This document shows, in pieces, positions 37,127 to 48,274 of a DNA stretch of 64,000 nt (positions within the stretch are counted from its first letter, which is position 1; each line of letters starts with the position of its first letter). The notes under the pieces are model-generated. The model was not told the DNA's origin. It saw nothing but the letters and a program-made list of their open reading frames with translations, and did not search any database. The position numbers and the translations under genes were made by a program. Source of the DNA: Mycobacterium persicum (lineage in GTDB: Bacteria; Actinomycetota; Actinomycetes; Mycobacteriales; Mycobacteriaceae); assembly GCF_002086675.1 (NCBI RefSeq), contig NZ_MVIF01000013.1, positions 1-64,000 of the forward strand. Direction: 5' to 3'.

Positions 37127-38595
37127 GCACCGACCTACCAGGGACTGTCAACGCGGGCTCGGTGGCGTCATGGTCGGACGACGTCGATATGGTGGTGATC
37201 GGCTTCGGCATTGCCGGCGGCTGTGCGGCGGTGACGGCGGCTGCGGCGGGCGCCCGCGTGCTGGTGCTCGAGCGGGCCGCCGCGGCGGGCGGCACCACGT
37301 CGCTGGCAGGCGGGCATTTCTACCTGGGCGGCGGGACCGCGGTCCAGCGGACGACCGGTCATCCTGATTCGCCGGACGAGATGTATAAGTACCTGGTTGC
37401 GGTGTCGCGGCGGCCCGATCGCGCCAAGATCCGGGCGTACTGCGACGGCAGTGTGGAGCATTTCAATTGGCTGGAAGACCTGGGCTTTCAGTTCGAGCGC
37501 AGCTACTTTCCGGGCAAGGCGGTGATCCAGCCCAACACCGAGGGGCTGATGTTCACCGGCAACGAGAAGGTCTGGCCCTTCTTCGAGAAGGCGGTGCCGG
37601 CGCCGCGTGGCCATAAGGTGCCCGTGCCCGGCGACACCGGCGGCGCCAGTATGGTGATCGACCTGCTGCTCAAGCGAGCGGCGAGTTTGGGCGTGCAAAT
37701 CCGCTACGAGACCGGGGCCACCGAGCTCATCGTGGACGGCTCGGGGGCAGTGACCGGAGTGATGTGGAAGCGATTCTCCGAAACGGGTGCGATCAAAGCC
37801 AAGTCGGTGATCATCGCCGCCGGGGGATTCGTGATGAATCCCGACATGGTCGCCAAGTACACCCCGAAACTGGCCGAGAAACCCTTCGTGCTGGGCAACA
37901 CTTATGACGACGGCCTGGGCATCCGGATGGGCGTTTCGGCCGGCGGCGCCACCGAGCACATGGATCAGATTTTCATCACGGCTCCGCCGTACCCGCCGTC
38001 CATCCTGCTCACCGGAGTGATCGTCAACAAGCTCGGACGGCGGTTCGTCGCCGAGGATTCCTACCACTCGCGGACTGCGGGTTTCATCATGGAACAACCG
38101 GACAGCGCGGCGTATCTGATCGTCGACGAGGCGCATCTGGAACGTCCCACGATGCCGCTGGTCCCGTTGATCGACGGCTGGGAAACGGTCGCCGAGATGG
38201 AAGCTGCGCTGGGCATTCCGCGAGGCAATCTCACGGCGACCCTGGACCGCTACAACACCTATGCCGCGCGCGGCGAAGATCCCGACTTTCACAAACAGCC
38301 GGAATTCCTTGCGCCACAAGACAAAGGGCCGTGGGGAGCTTTCGATATGTCACTGGGTAAGGCGATGTATGCCGGCTTCACCCTCGGTGGGCTGGCCACG
38401 TCGGTGGACGGCGAGGTGCTGCGCGAAGACGGCTCGGTGATACCCGGGCTGTATGCGGCCGGAGCGTGTGCATCCAACATCGCCCAGGATGGCAAGGGCT
38501 ATGCCAGTGGTACGCAGCTGGGCGAGGGCTCGTACTTCGGCCGCCGCGCCGGAGCGCACGCGGCCCGGCGGGCCGGGGGCGCGCAGGTGCGTTGA
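37123..38595 (+). CDS. FAD-binding dehydrogenase (Rv1817-like, fumarate reductase/ketosteroid dehydrogenase type)
   Basis: A 490-residue flavoprotein. The N-terminal dinucleotide fold is MVVIGFGIAGGCAAVTAAAAG near residue 18, followed by GGTTSLAGGHFYLGGG, and the C-terminal FAD segment has GLYAAGACASNIAQDGKGYASG. The family covers succinate/fumarate and 3-ketosteroid dehydrogenases. The link to the preceding VOC gene by a GTGA overlap suggests joint action on a hydrophobic substrate. The last codons lie in a 38-bp block repeated 56 bp later. Substrate unknown. Confidence 0.88.
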   Translation: MSTDLPGTVNAGSVASWSDDVDMVVIGFGIAGGCAAVTAAAAGARVLVLERAAAAGGTTSLAGGHFYLGGGTAVQRTTGHPDSPDEMYKYLVAVSRRPDRAKIRAYCDGSVEHFNWLEDLGFQFERSYFPGKAVIQPNTEGLMFTGNEKVWPFFEKAVPAPRGHKVPVPGDTGGASMVIDLLLKRAASLGVQIRYETGATELIVDGSGAVTGVMWKRFSETGAIKAKSVIIAAGGFVMNPDMVAKYTPKLAEKPFVLGNTYDDGLGIRMGVSAGGATEHMDQIFITAPPYPPSILLTGVIVNKLGRRFVAEDSYHSRTAGFIMEQPDSAAYLIVDEAHLERPTMPLVPLIDGWETVAEMEAALGIPRGNLTATLDRYNTYAARGEDPDFHKQPEFLAPQDKGPWGAFDMSLGKAMYAGFTLGGLATSVDGEVLREDGSVIPGLYAAGACASNIAQDGKGYASGTQLGEGSYFGRRAGAHAARRAGGAQVR

Positions 38596-38639
38596 GTGTG
38601 GGCGCCGGAGCGCACGCGGCCCGGCGGGCCGGGGGCGCG
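38546..38639. repeat. 38-bp direct repeat at and after the flavoprotein 3' end
   Basis: An identical 38-bp GC-rich block starting GCGCCGGAGCG occurs at 38546-38583 (inside the gene) and 38602-38639 (after its stop). It contains a GGCCCGGCGGGCC near-palindrome. The second copy looks like a local duplication of the coding 3' end. In H37Rv the adjacent gene would be PE_PGRS33, which is missing here. Confidence 0.85.
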
Positions 38640-38719
38640 ACTCACCGAGATTGCGGCTACGGTCGTGGCGCACGTCGAATCCACAACCGTCACGGCAATA
38701 TCGGCGCGGGATTCAACGA

Positions 38720-40639
38720 CTAGACCCGCACCGGCTCCTTCGTCACTGGGCTCAGCCGCCATGGCCCGCCGCCCAGTAATTCAAGCTGTTGGTCGTGCAG
38801 GCGCTCAAGCGCGGGCCGGTGGCTGACACTGACGATGATGCAATCCGGCAGTTCGCGGCGCAGCAGTTCGTAGAGCGCGAATTCCAGACCCGCGTCGAGC
38901 GCCGACGTGCTCTCGTCGAGAAATGCGGCTTTGGGTTTGGTGAGCAGGATGCGGGCGAAGGCAACGCGCTGTTGCTCGCCGGGGGACAGCACCTTGGCCC
39001 AGTCGCGTTCTTCTTCGAGACGGTCGCAGAGCGGCGCGAGGGCCACCTTGGTGAGCGTGTCGCGCACGATGTCGTCGGGGATGACGAATGGGGGATTCGG
39101 GTAGCACACCACGTCCCGCAGAGTGCCCAGCGGCACATACGGCAATTGCGACAAGAACATCGTTTCGTTGTCGCCGTCCGGACGGCGCAGGGTCCCCGAG
39201 GCATACGGCCACAGTTCGGCCAGGCTGCGCAGCAGCGAGGTCTTGCCGGACCCGGAACGGCCGGTGATCACCAGCGAATCGCCGCGGTCCAGCCGCACAT
39301 CGAGCGGATCGATCAGCCGATCTCCAGCGGGGGTGCGAACTTCGATCTCGTTGAGCTCAACGGACTCGTCGTCACTTGGCCGGGTCAGCACCGCAGGCAG
39401 CGCGCGGCCCTTCTCGTTGGCGTCAACCAGGCCGTATAACCGGATGATCGCCGCGCGGAACGAGGCGAACGCGTCGTAGTTGTTGCGGAAGAACGACAAC
39501 GAGTCGTGGATATTGCCGAACGCGGTGGCCGTCTGACTCACGTCGCCGAATTCGATTTGCCCGGCGAACAATCGCGGCGCCTGGATCACCCACGGCAACG
39601 GAACAATCGTCTGACTCACCGACAGGTTCCATCCGTTGAAAGCGATGCTGCGGCGAACGTATCGGCGGTAGTTGTCGATCACCGGCCGGAACCGCTGCTG
39701 CAATTGCGCGCCCTCGACCCGCTCACCGCGGTAGAAGCCCACAGCTTCGGCGGCGTCTCGCAGTCGCACCAACGCGTACCGGAAAGCGGCATTGAGCTTT
39801 TCGTTACGGAAACTGAGCCAGATCAGTGGACGCCCGATGACGAAGGATATGACCGTGGCAACGAGGACATAGCCAAGGACGGTCCAAAACATTGCCCGCG
39901 GGAAGGAGACACCCCATAGATTCAGGGTTCCGGAGAGGTTCCACAGGATCGCGGTGAAGGAAATCACCGAGATAATCGATTGCACTGCACCGAAAAGCAG
40001 CGTGCTACCCGTGCCGTTTGACGGCGCGTTGGGCGTGCCACCCACTCCGGCTGTGAAAATGTCGATGTCCTGCTGGATACGCTGGTCGGGGTTGTCGATC
40101 GTCTCGTCGATGAACAGATCCCGGTAGTAGGCCCTGCCGTCGAGCCAATCCCTGGTGAGGTGGTCGGTCAGCCACACCCTCCAGGCGATGATGAAGCGCT
40201 GCGTCAGATAGATGTCGGCCATCACCCGGACCACGTGTATCACGGCCATGACGCTGAAAACCCCGATCGACATCCAAAACCCGTGCACGCCTGAGCGTTT
40301 CACCACCTCATCGCCGGCGGCGGCACCTTGGAATGCTTTCTGCAGGGCGGTGTACATGTCGTTGCCCTGGTAGCTGAACAGCACATTCAGGCGCACGGCC
40401 AGGACCACCGATAGCAACAGCACGCCCAGCATCAGCCACACCCCAATGCTCCTGGGTCCGACGAAGTACTCACGGGTGATCCGCCAGTACTGTCGCCCCC
40501 AGGGCGTCAGGAACCTGAGCAGAACCAGCACGACCAGGACACAGACGGCGCTGATCGCCCAGGCTTTGCCGATCCAGTACAGCGAATCCACAAATGCCCC
40601 CGACCAGTCGATCGAGGGAGTAAACGGCTTCGGGCCCAA
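38720..40639 (-). CDS. bacA: BacA-like ABC importer of vitamin B12/hydrophilic solutes (Rv1819c)
   Basis: A 639-residue SbmA/BacA-type transporter with a fused ABC ATPase. Some six transmembrane helices lie before about residue 400. The ATPase domain has Walker [10 protein letters not shown], signature LSPGEQQR, Walker B AAFLDES and the H-loop VSHRP. M. tuberculosis Rv1819c imports cobalamin and other hydrophilic molecules including bleomycin through a large cavity. Length matches. The start is TTG at 40639 with GAGGAG eight bases upstream. Confidence 0.93.
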   Translation of the reverse strand: MGPKPFTPSIDWSGAFVDSLYWIGKAWAISAVCVLVVLVLLRFLTPWGRQYWRITREYFVGPRSIGVWLMLGVLLLSVVLAVRLNVLFSYQGNDMYTALQKAFQGAAAGDEVVKRSGVHGFWMSIGVFSVMAVIHVVRVMADIYLTQRFIIAWRVWLTDHLTRDWLDGRAYYRDLFIDETIDNPDQRIQQDIDIFTAGVGGTPNAPSNGTGSTLLFGAVQSIISVISFTAILWNLSGTLNLWGVSFPRAMFWTVLGYVLVATVISFVIGRPLIWLSFRNEKLNAAFRYALVRLRDAAEAVGFYRGERVEGAQLQQRFRPVIDNYRRYVRRSIAFNGWNLSVSQTIVPLPWVIQAPRLFAGQIEFGDVSQTATAFGNIHDSLSFFRNNYDAFASFRAAIIRLYGLVDANEKGRALPAVLTRPSDDESVELNEIEVRTPAGDRLIDPLDVRLDRGDSLVITGRSGSGKTSLLRSLAELWPYASGTLRRPDGDNETMFLSQLPYVPLGTLRDVVCYPNPPFVIPDDIVRDTLTKVALAPLCDRLEEERDWAKVLSPGEQQRVAFARILLTKPKAAFLDESTSALDAGLEFALYELLRRELPDCIIVSVSHRPALERLHDQQLELLGGGPWRLSPVTKEPVRV

Positions 40640-40733
40640 GGTCGATGCTCCTCACGGACGAGGTGTTCAGACGGCTGCTGAACAGAAATCCTTCGGCGAA
40701 GGTACCGGAAGGATGCAGATAGGCTTTCGAAAT

Positions 40734-42386
40734 ATGACGGATATGAGCGCCGGCGCCGCCCCGGCCCAGACAATGCATGCGGGACGGCTGATAGCGCGAC
40801 GGCTCAAAGCCAGCGGTATCGACACGGTTTTCACACTGTCGGGCGGACACCTGTTTTCGGTCTACGACGGCTGCCGCGAAGAGGGCATCCGGCTGATCGA
40901 CACCCGTCATGAGCAAAGTGCCGCCTTCGCCGCCGAGGGCTGGTCCAAGGTGACCAGGGTGCCCGGGGTGGCCGCACTTACCGCGGGTCCGGGCGTCACC
41001 AACGGGATGAGCGCGATGGCTGCCGCCCAACAGAACCAGTCGCCGCTCGTGGTGCTCGGCGGTCGGGCGCCGGCATTGCGGTGGGGGATGGGCTCTTTGC
41101 AGGAGATCGACCACGTACCGTTTGTCGCGCCGCTGGCCCGCTTTGCCGCCACCGCACAGTCAGCCGACGACGCCGGCCGGCTGGTCGACGACGCCCTCCA
41201 GGCCGCGGTCGGCGCCCCGGCGGGGGTGGCTTTCGTAGATTTTCCGATGGACCACGTGTTCTCCATGTCCGACGATGACGGCCGCCCCGGCGCACTAACG
41301 GACTTACCCACGGCCGAAAGCCCCGATGGTGAAGCCCTGGACCGAGCGTTCGGCCTGCTCTCGGCGGCACAACGTCCGGTCATCATGGCGGGCACCAACG
41401 TCTGGTGGGGCCACGCGGAGACGGAGCTACTGCGTCTTGCCGAGAAACGCCGGATTCCGGTGCTAATGAACGGGATGGCCCGTGGCGTTGTGCCGGCTGA
41501 CCACCCGCAGGCTTTTTCCCGGGCACGATCGAAAGCGTTGGGGCAGGCCGATGTTGCCCTGATCGTCGGTGTGCCCATGGATTTCCGTCTGGGATTCGGC
41601 GGAGTTTTCGGGTCGCAGACCCAGCTCGTCGTCGCCGACCGCGCCGAACCGGAGCGCGGTCATCCGCGTGCCGTGGCGGCCGGCCTGTACGGGGATTTGC
41701 GGGCGATCCTGGCGGCGCTGACCGGACCCGGCGGCACCGACCACCGGGACTGGATCGAGGAGCTGCGGACCACCGAGACCGCGGCGCGCGACGCGGAAAA
41801 AGTCGAGCTTGCCGAGGAACGGATCCCACTGCATCCGATGCGGGTGTACGCCGAGTTGGCTCCGCTACTGGATCGCGACGCCATCGTGGTGATCGACGCC
41901 GGTGACTTCGGGTCCTACGCCGGGCGGGTGATCGACAGCTATCAGCCGGGTTGCTGGCTCGACAGCGGTCCCTTCGGATGTCTGGGTTCGGGGCCCGGTT
42001 ACGCCTTGGCCGCGAAATTGGCCCGACCGGAGCGTCAAGTGGTGTTACTGCAGGGTGACGGCGCGTTCGGGTTCAGCGGCATGGAGTGGGACACCCTGGT
42101 TCGGCACAATGTGCCGGTCGTGTCGATCGTCGGCAATAACGGCATCTGGGGATTGGAGAAGCACCCGATGGAGGCGCTGTACGGCTACTCGGTGGTGGCC
42201 GAGCTACGCCCGGGAACCCGCTACGACGAGGTGGCGCGGGCCCTGGGTGCGCACGGAGAGCTGGTGTCGACGCCCGCCGAGCTGCGCCCGGCGCTGCAGC
42301 TGGCCTTCGCCAGTGGTCTGCCGTCGGTCGTCAACGTGCTGACCGACCCGACCGTCGCGTACCCGCGGCGGTCGAACTTGGCCTGA
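40734..42386 (+). CDS. ilvG: Thiamine-diphosphate enzyme, acetolactate synthase-like (Rv1820)
   Basis: A 550-residue ThDP-dependent enzyme. The catalytic glutamate is in [14 protein letters not shown], the FAD/central domain follows, and the ThDP/Mg2+ motif is [29 protein letters not shown] in the C-terminal part. Annotated as acetolactate synthase IlvG in H37Rv; it may instead be an oxalyl-CoA decarboxylase/ALS-like enzyme. The ATG at 40734 is chosen by length; 40713 and 40743 are alternatives in the same frame. Divergent from bacA. Confidence 0.88.
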   Translation: MTDMSAGAAPAQTMHAGRLIARRLKASGIDTVFTLSGGHLFSVYDGCREEGIRLIDTRHEQSAAFAAEGWSKVTRVPGVAALTAGPGVTNGMSAMAAAQQNQSPLVVLGGRAPALRWGMGSLQEIDHVPFVAPLARFAATAQSADDAGRLVDDALQAAVGAPAGVAFVDFPMDHVFSMSDDDGRPGALTDLPTAESPDGEALDRAFGLLSAAQRPVIMAGTNVWWGHAETELLRLAEKRRIPVLMNGMARGVVPADHPQAFSRARSKALGQADVALIVGVPMDFRLGFGGVFGSQTQLVVADRAEPERGHPRAVAAGLYGDLRAILAALTGPGGTDHRDWIEELRTTETAARDAEKVELAEERIPLHPMRVYAELAPLLDRDAIVVIDAGDFGSYAGRVIDSYQPGCWLDSGPFGCLGSGPGYALAAKLARPERQVVLLQGDGAFGFSGMEWDTLVRHNVPVVSIVGNNGIWGLEKHPMEALYGYSVVAELRPGTRYDEVARALGAHGELVSTPAELRPALQLAFASGLPSVVNVLTDPTVAYPRRSNLA

Positions 42387-42474
42387 TGCGCAAAGATCCG
42401 GCCTGTCGAGGCTGGGCGCGTTGCCGGTAACCACGTCCGCTCGCGTCTGCCGCGGGGTCACGTACCGTTGACGT

Positions 42475-44811
42475 GTGCCCAAGACCACACGCGCTGAACC
42501 AGGCCGCCTGAGCAGCCGATTTTGGCGACTTCTCGGCGCCAGTACGGAAAAGAATCGAAACCGGTCCCTGACCCAGGTGATCGCTTCGGCCGACTACGAC
42601 GAAGAAGCCGCCGACCTCACCGACGAAAAGCTGCGCCGCGCGGCCGGACTGCTCAACCTCGACGATCTCGCGGACGCCGCCGACATCCCCCAATTTCTGG
42701 CCATCGCCCGGGAAGCAGCCGAGCGGGCGACCGGTCTACGTCCGTTCGACGTGCAATTGCTGGGTGCGCTGCGCATGCTCGCCGGTGACGTGATCGAAAT
42801 GGCGACCGGTGAGGGCAAGACGCTTGCCGGCGCGATCGCGGCGGCCGGCTATGCACTGGCCGGCCGGCATGTCCACGTCGTGACCATCAACGACTACCTG
42901 GCCCGCCGCGACGCGGAGTGGATGGGCCCGCTGTTGGAGGCGTTGGGCCTGACGGTCGGGTGGATCACCGCCGAGTCGACCAGCGAGGACCGCAAAGCGG
43001 CTTACGGCCGTGATGTCACCTATGCCTCGGTCAACGAGATCGGTTTTGATGTGCTGCGCGATCAGCTGGTCACCGACGTGGAAGACCTGGTATCGCCCAA
43101 TCCGGACGTGGCCCTCATCGATGAGGCCGACTCCGTGCTGGTCGACGAGGCGCTGGTGCCCCTGGTGCTGGCCGGCACGACCCACCGGGAGACACCGCGG
43201 CTGGAAATCATCCGCCTGATTGCCGAGTTGGTACCCGGCACCGACTATGAGACCGATTCCGACAGCCGTAACGTGCACCTGACCGACACCGGCGCTCGCA
43301 AAGTCGAGAAGGCGCTCGGTGGCATCGACTTGTACTCCGAGGAACATGTGGGCACCACGCTGACCGAGGTCAACGTCGCCCTGCACGCGCATGTCCTGTT
43401 GCAGCGCGATGTGCACTACATCGTCCGGGACGGCGCGGTACATCTGATCAATTCCTCGCGCGGGCGCATCGCACAACTGCAGCGCTGGCCGGACGGGCTG
43501 CAGGCCGCCGTCGAAGCCAAGGAGGGCATCGAGACCACCGAAACCGGCGAGGTGCTCGACACCATCACGGTGCAGGCGCTGATCAACCGCTACGCCACGG
43601 TATGCGGTATGACCGGTACCGCGTTGGCCGCCGGTGAACAGCTGCGCCAGTTCTACAAGCTCGGTGTGTCGCCGATACCACCCAACACCCCGAACATCCG
43701 AGAAGACGAGGCCGACCGGGTCTACATCACAGCGGCGGCAAAGAACGACGCGATCATCGCGCATATCGGCGAAGTACACGACACCGGGCAGCCGGTGCTG
43801 GTGGGCACGCATGACGTTGCCGAGTCCGAGGAGCTTCACGAAAGGCTGCTGCGGCGCGGCGTTCCCGCGGTAGTGCTCAACGCGAAAAACGACGCGGAGG
43901 AGGCGCAGGTGATCGCCGAGGCCGGCAAATTCGGTGCGGTCACCGTGTCGACGCAGATGGCCGGACGCGGCACCGACATTCGGCTGGGCGGCTCCGACGA
44001 AGCCGACCATGACCGCGTCGCCGAACTGGGTGGCCTGCACGTAGTCGGCACCGGTCGCCATCACACCCAGCGGTTGGACAACCAGTTGCGCGGGCGGGCC
44101 GGACGCCAGGGCGACCCAGGGTCGTCGGTGTTCTTCTCGAGCTGGGAAGACGACGTCGTCGCGGCCAACCTCGACACCAACAAATTGCCGATGGACACCG
44201 ACGAGGACGGCCGAATCGTCAGTCCGAAGAGCGGGAGTTTGCTCGACCATGCCCAGCGCGTCGCCGAGGGCCGGTTGCTGGATGTGCATGCGAACACCTG
44301 GCGCTACAACCAGTTGATCGCCCAACAACGCGCCATCATCGTCGAACGACGAAACACCTTGCTGCGCACCGCGACCGCGCGTGAGGAACTGGCCGAACTG
44401 GCGCCCGAGAGGTACCAGCAGCTGGCTCAGGCGATGTCCGAGGACGGGTCCGACGAGCGCCTCGAGAAGATCTGCCGGCTGATCATGCTGTACCACCTGG
44501 ACCGCGGCTGGGCCGATCACCTGGCGTATCTGGCCGATATCCGGGAGAGTATCCACCTGCGAGCGCTGGGTCGGCAGAACCCGCTCGACGAGTTCCACCG
44601 GTTGGCGGTGGATGCGTTCGCGTCGCTGGCCGCAGATGCGATCGAGGCCGCACAGCAGACCTTCGAAACGGCCAACGTTCTCGAAGAAGAGCCCGGGCTG
44701 GATCTGTCCAAGCTGGCGCGGCCGACGTCGACGTGGACCTACATGGTCAACGACAACCCACTGTCCGACGACACGCTGTCCACACTGAGCCTGCCCGGCG
44801 TGTTCCGCTGA
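42475..44811 (+). CDS. secA2: Accessory Sec ATPase SecA2
   Basis: A 778-residue SecA-family ATPase. Walker A is [12 protein letters not shown] near residue 104, Walker B ALIDEADS near 216, and the second helicase half has [15 protein letters not shown] and [17 protein letters not shown]. It is shorter than SecA1 and lacks the zinc-binding C-terminus, the SecA2 pattern. It exports a subset of proteins (in M. tuberculosis SodA and others) with the canonical SecYEG. The start is GTG at 42475. Followed by two identical hairpins. Confidence 0.95.
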   Translation: MPKTTRAEPGRLSSRFWRLLGASTEKNRNRSLTQVIASADYDEEAADLTDEKLRRAAGLLNLDDLADAADIPQFLAIAREAAERATGLRPFDVQLLGALRMLAGDVIEMATGEGKTLAGAIAAAGYALAGRHVHVVTINDYLARRDAEWMGPLLEALGLTVGWITAESTSEDRKAAYGRDVTYASVNEIGFDVLRDQLVTDVEDLVSPNPDVALIDEADSVLVDEALVPLVLAGTTHRETPRLEIIRLIAELVPGTDYETDSDSRNVHLTDTGARKVEKALGGIDLYSEEHVGTTLTEVNVALHAHVLLQRDVHYIVRDGAVHLINSSRGRIAQLQRWPDGLQAAVEAKEGIETTETGEVLDTITVQALINRYATVCGMTGTALAAGEQLRQFYKLGVSPIPPNTPNIREDEADRVYITAAAKNDAIIAHIGEVHDTGQPVLVGTHDVAESEELHERLLRRGVPAVVLNAKNDAEEAQVIAEAGKFGAVTVSTQMAGRGTDIRLGGSDEADHDRVAELGGLHVVGTGRHHTQRLDNQLRGRAGRQGDPGSSVFFSSWEDDVVAANLDTNKLPMDTDEDGRIVSPKSGSLLDHAQRVAEGRLLDVHANTWRYNQLIAQQRAIIVERRNTLLRTATAREELAELAPERYQQLAQAMSEDGSDERLEKICRLIMLYHLDRGWADHLAYLADIRESIHLRALGRQNPLDEFHRLAVDAFASLAADAIEAAQQTFETANVLEEEPGLDLSKLARPTSTWTYMVNDNPLSDDTLSTLSLPGVFR

Positions 44812-44903
44812 GCCTGTCGGGCTTGAGCCGCGAATGTAACGTCAGTGCGAAAATCGGTGCCGGAAATCGACACAGCGTTACGCTCCGCGGCCGGGGGTAC
44901 CTG

Positions 44904-44999
44904 CTCACCGGTCCGCCGTGCGGACCGGATCGTCACCGGGCCCGGCCTAACCGCCCGGCTCCTCACCGGTCCGCCGTGCGGACCGGATCGTCACCGGGC
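44904..44999. repeat. Two identical 38-bp blocks, each a strong hairpin, between secA2 and pgsA2
   Basis: The 38-bp block at 44904-44941 is repeated exactly at 44962-44999. Each copy holds CCGGTCCGC-CGT-GCGGACCGG, a perfect 9-bp stem with a 3-base loop. They fill most of the secA2-pgsA2 gap and end 15 bp before pgsA2. Likely transcription terminator(s) or an mRNA-processing/insulating element. Confidence 0.8.
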
Positions 45000-45013
45000 T
45001 AAGGTCACGGCTC

Positions 45014-45649
45014 ATGGAGCCGGTACTCACCCACAATCGGGTGCTGACGGTACCTAACGTGCTGAGCGCCATCCGCCTGGCGCTGATTCCGGTGTTCGTC
45101 TACGTCATGCTCATTGCCCACATCCATGGCTGGGCTGTGGCGATCTTGGTGTTCAGCGGTGCGTCCGATTGGGCGGACGGCAAGATCGCCCGGCTGCTCA
45201 ACCAGTCGTCGCGGCTGGGCGTGCTGCTGGACCCGGCAGTCGACCGGCTTTACATGGTGACCGTACCCATCGTGTTGGCGCTGAGCGGGACCGTGCCGTG
45301 GTGGTTTGTGCTCACGCTACTGGCGCGCGACGCCGCGCTGGCTGCGACGCTGCCACTGCTGTGGAGCCGCGGCCTGTCGGCCCTGCCGGTCACCTACATT
45401 GGCAAGGCGGCGACTTTTGCCCTGATGGCCGGCTTTCCGATACTGCTCTTAGGACAGTGGGACGCGTTATGGAGCCGCGTCCTCGGCGCCTGCGGCTGGG
45501 CGTTTCTGATCTGGGGTATGTATGCCTACCTGTGGGCGTTTGTGCTGTACGTGGTGCAGATGACGATGGTGGTTCGGCGGATGCCCAAGGTCAAGCACCG
45601 GACGCATCAGCCGGTCGCGCGAAAAGCGGGCGGCCATGGCCGAGGTTGA
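45014..45649 (+). CDS. pgsA2: CDP-alcohol phosphatidyltransferase PgsA2
   Basis: A 211-residue integral membrane enzyme with about six helices. The family signature DG-x2-AR-x8-G-x3-D-x3-D is seen in [20 protein letters not shown] followed by LDPAVDR. Such enzymes join a CDP-diacylglycerol to an alcohol; PgsA2 is usually called a phosphatidylglycerophosphate or cardiolipin-type synthase, exact product unproven. The tail is basic ([20 protein letters not shown]). It overlaps the next gene by 14 bp. Confidence 0.92.
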   Translation: MEPVLTHNRVLTVPNVLSAIRLALIPVFVYVMLIAHIHGWAVAILVFSGASDWADGKIARLLNQSSRLGVLLDPAVDRLYMVTVPIVLALSGTVPWWFVLTLLARDAALAATLPLLWSRGLSALPVTYIGKAATFALMAGFPILLLGQWDALWSRVLGACGWAFLIWGMYAYLWAFVLYVVQMTMVVRRMPKVKHRTHQPVARKAGGHGRG

Positions 45650-46559
45650 CCGAGCGCTCGGCGGTTATGATCCCAACGCCGGCTACAGCGCTCATGCGGC
45701 GACGCGGCCCAAGCGCATCCCGATACCGTCACTGCTTCGCGCGCTGCTGTCCGAACATCTCGACCCCGGCTACGCCGCGGCAGCCGCCAAACGGGATGGC
45801 TCCGTCGCACCCAAAGACGGTCGTGCCCGCGCTTTCGGCTGGCTGTGGCAAGCATTGGCCGCGACACTGGTCGCCGCGGTATTCGCGGCCGCGGTGGCGC
45901 AGGCCCGCTCCGTGGCACCCGGGGTGCGCGCGGCCCAGCAACTGCTTGTCGCAAATGTGCGGTCAACCCAGGCCGCTGCTTTTAGGTTGGCGCAGCAGCG
46001 CAGCGTGCTCTCGGCGAAGGTCGACGACGTGCAACGGCTGGCGCTGGCCGACGACGCTGAGGGGCAGCGACTGCTCACCCGTCTGGATGCCCTCGGCCTG
46101 GCTGCGGCCAGCACACCGGTTATCGGTCCGGGGTTGACGGTGACCGTGACCGATCCGGGAGCGGGGCCGAATCTCTCCGATGCCTCCAAACAGCGGGTCA
46201 GCGGCAGCCAGCAAATCATCCTCGACCGCGACCTGCAGCTGGTGGTCAACTCGTTGTGGGCCAGTGGCGCGGAGGCAATCTCGGTCGACGGCGCCCGGAT
46301 CGGGCCGAATGTCACCATCCGCCAGGCCGGTGGAGCGATCCTCGTTGACAACAATCCCACCAGCAGCCCCTACACCATCCTCGCGGTTGGACCACCGCAT
46401 GCGATGCAAGATGTCTTCGACCGCAGTCCCGGTCTGCACCGGCTCCGGCTGCTGGAGGTCTCCTACGGCGTCGGCGTGAGCGTCAACGCCTCCGACGGTC
46501 TGGCGCTGCCGGCGGGCGCTGTCCGGGACGTCAAGTTCGCCAAACAGATTGGGCCCTAG
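45636..46559 (+). CDS. DUF881 membrane-anchored protein (Rv1823-like)
   Basis: A 307-residue DUF881 protein: a cytoplasmic N-terminus of about 65 residues, one transmembrane helix (about 68-90), a short coiled coil (about 95-140) and an extracytoplasmic alpha/beta DUF881 domain with [14 protein letters not shown] and [16 protein letters not shown]881 genes cluster with cell-division or envelope genes in Gram-positives. It forms an operon with a small basic membrane protein and a second DUF881 gene. Function unknown. Confidence 0.88.
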   Translation: MAEVDRALGGYDPNAGYSAHAATRPKRIPIPSLLRALLSEHLDPGYAAAAAKRDGSVAPKDGRARAFGWLWQALAATLVAAVFAAAVAQARSVAPGVRAAQQLLVANVRSTQAAAFRLAQQRSVLSAKVDDVQRLALADDAEGQRLLTRLDALGLAAASTPVIGPGLTVTVTDPGAGPNLSDASKQRVSGSQQIILDRDLQLVVNSLWASGAEAISVDGARIGPNVTIRQAGGAILVDNNPTSSPYTILAVGPPHAMQDVFDRSPGLHRLRLLEVSYGVGVSVNASDGLALPAGAVRDVKFAKQIGP

Positions 46560-46620
46560 TGAGAAGAACTTTGGTGAAAGTGGTTGCCGCGGGACCGACG
46601 TGGACGGGACTGCGACGGGC

Positions 46621-46953
46621 ATGATCGGTATCGCGGCCCTTGCCCTTGGCATCGTGCTGGGATTGGTTTTCCACCCCAGCGTGCCCGAGGTGATCCAGCC
46701 GTACCTGCCGATCGCAGTGGTCGCCGCGCTCGACGCGGTGTTCGGCGGGTTGCGCGCCTACCTCGAGCGGATCTTCGATCCGAAGGTCTTCGTGGTGTCG
46801 TTCGTGTTCAACGTCCTGGTGGCCGCATTGATCGTCTATGTGGGTGATCAATTGGGCGTTGGCACGCAATTGTCCACGGCGATCATCGTCGTACTGGGAA
46901 TCCGCATCTTCGGCAATACCGCCGCGCTGCGCCGGCGGCTGTTCGGAGCCTGA
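46621..46953 (+). CDS. Small basic membrane protein SBP/DUF1290 (Rv1824-like)
   Basis: A protein of about 110 residues with three hydrophobic helices (MIGIAALALGIVLGLVF, then YLPIAVVAALDAVFGGLRAY, then FVVSFVFNVLVAALIVYVG). The family is always next to DUF881 genes and often near division genes in Firmicutes, but its role is unknown. The ATG at 46621 starts the hydrophobic core; a GTG at 46600 in the same frame would add seven residues and is closer to the annotated length in H37Rv. Confidence 0.85.
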   Translation: MIGIAALALGIVLGLVFHPSVPEVIQPYLPIAVVAALDAVFGGLRAYLERIFDPKVFVVSFVFNVLVAALIVYVGDQLGVGTQLSTAIIVVLGIRIFGNTAALRRRLFGA

Positions 46954-46969
46954 CGAAGATGAGGTCAGC

Positions 46970-47851
46970 GTGAGCCAGGGCCCTCCCGACAGCACCGGCG
47001 ACCAAAGCCGCTGCGCACCAACCCAGCACGACCACTCCAAAGCCGAGCGCAACGCCCACGAAGCGGCCCGGCGCGGCCGTCACGAACTGCCCGCCGACCG
47101 TCCTCGCCCCGAGATCGGGCCGGTGCGCCGGACGGGACTGTCCGCGATGCTGCGGGGTAGCCGTTCCCGAATGCTGTTCGGCGCGTTGGCAATCTTGCTG
47201 TGCCTGGTGCTCGGGGTCGCGATCGTCACTCAGGTCCGCCAGACCGAGTCCGGTGATTCGCTGGACACGGCTCGCCCCGCGGATCTGTTGGTGCTGCTCG
47301 ATTCTTTGCGGCAGCGTGAGGCTACGCTCAACACCGAGGTGGCCGACCTGCAGAACACCCTCAACGCATTGCAGGCCTCCGGCAACAACGACCAAGCCGC
47401 CATCGAAAGCGCGCAGGCCAGACTGGCGGCGCTGTCGATCCTGGTGGGCGCGGTGGGCGCCACCGGACCCGGGGTCACGGTGCACATCGAAGATCCCGGT
47501 CCCGGAGTGGCCCCGGACGCAATGCTCGACGTGATCAACGAGTTGCGTGCTGCTGGAGCGGAGGCGATCCAGATCAGCGACGCACACGAGTCGGTGCGGG
47601 TCGGAGTCGACACCTGGGTGGTCGGTTCCCCGGGCGCGCTGACCATCGACACCAAAGCGTTGTCCCCGCCCTATTCGGTTCTGGCGATTGGCGATCCACC
47701 GACGCTGGCCGCGGCGATGAACATCCCCGGTGGTGCGGTGGACAGCATCAAACGCGTCGGCGGACGGATGTCGGTGCAACAGGCAGACCGGGTGGATGTG
47801 ACCGCCTTGCGACAACCGAAACCGCACCAATACGCTCAGCCCGTCAAATAA
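46970..47851 (+). CDS. DUF881 membrane-anchored protein (Rv1825-like)
   Basis: A 293-residue second DUF881 protein. A long charged cytoplasmic segment (about 65 residues) is followed by one transmembrane helix (MLFGALAILLCLVLGVAIVT), a coiled coil with LDSLRQREATLNTEVADLQN, and the DUF881 domain (GPGVTVHIEDPGPG, GAEAIQISDAHESVR). The GTG at 46970 is 17 bases after the SBP stop. Likely works with the Rv1823-like paralogue. Confidence 0.88.
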   Translation: MSQGPPDSTGDQSRCAPTQHDHSKAERNAHEAARRGRHELPADRPRPEIGPVRRTGLSAMLRGSRSRMLFGALAILLCLVLGVAIVTQVRQTESGDSLDTARPADLLVLLDSLRQREATLNTEVADLQNTLNALQASGNNDQAAIESAQARLAALSILVGAVGATGPGVTVHIEDPGPGVAPDAMLDVINELRAAGAEAIQISDAHESVRVGVDTWVVGSPGALTIDTKALSPPYSVLAIGDPPTLAAAMNIPGGAVDSIKRVGGRMSVQQADRVDVTALRQPKPHQYAQPVK

Positions 47852-47875
47852 CCCCCCGACCAGAACAGGATTACC

Positions 47876-48274
47876 GTGAGCGATATCCCGTCCGATCTGC
47901 ACTACACCGCCGAGCACGAGTGGGTGCGCCGCACCACCGACGCCACCGTGCGGATCGGGATCACCGATTTCGCGCAGTCCGCGCTGGGCGACGTCGTCTT
48001 CGTTCAATTGCCGGCGGTGGGCGATGAGGTGACCGCGGGGGAATCCTTCGGCGAGGTGGAATCGACGAAATCGGTGTCGGACCTGTACGCGCCGGTATCC
48101 GGCAAGGTCGCTGCGATCAACAGCGATCTGGAAGGCACACCCCAACTGGTGAACTCGGACCCGTACGGCGACGGCTGGCTGCTGGACCTTCAGGTCGAAA
48201 GCCCCGCCGCCGTGGACGCAGCCTTGGCGGCCCTGCTCGACGCCGAGGCCTACCGCGGCACCATAACCGAATGA
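47876..48274 (+). CDS. gcvH: Glycine cleavage system H protein
   Basis: A 132-residue lipoyl carrier protein. The lipoylation lysine lies in [17 protein letters not shown] at about residue 65. It shuttles the aminomethyl group from P protein (GcvB, encoded 3.5 kb downstream) to T protein during glycine oxidation. GTG start 24 bases after the DUF881 gene. The separation from gcvB by garA and regulator genes is the usual mycobacterial order. Confidence 0.95.
   Translation: MSDIPSDLHYTAEHEWVRRTTDATVRIGITDFAQSALGDVVFVQLPAVGDEVTAGESFGEVESTKSVSDLYAPVSGKVAAINSDLEGTPQLVNSDPYGDGWLLDLQVESPAAVDAALAALLDAEAYRGTITE

Noticed and set aside
42736..44598. 620-codon open frame antisense to secA2
   Set aside because: Mirror of secA2 coding sequence; composition is that of a shadow frame and no domain is recognisable.
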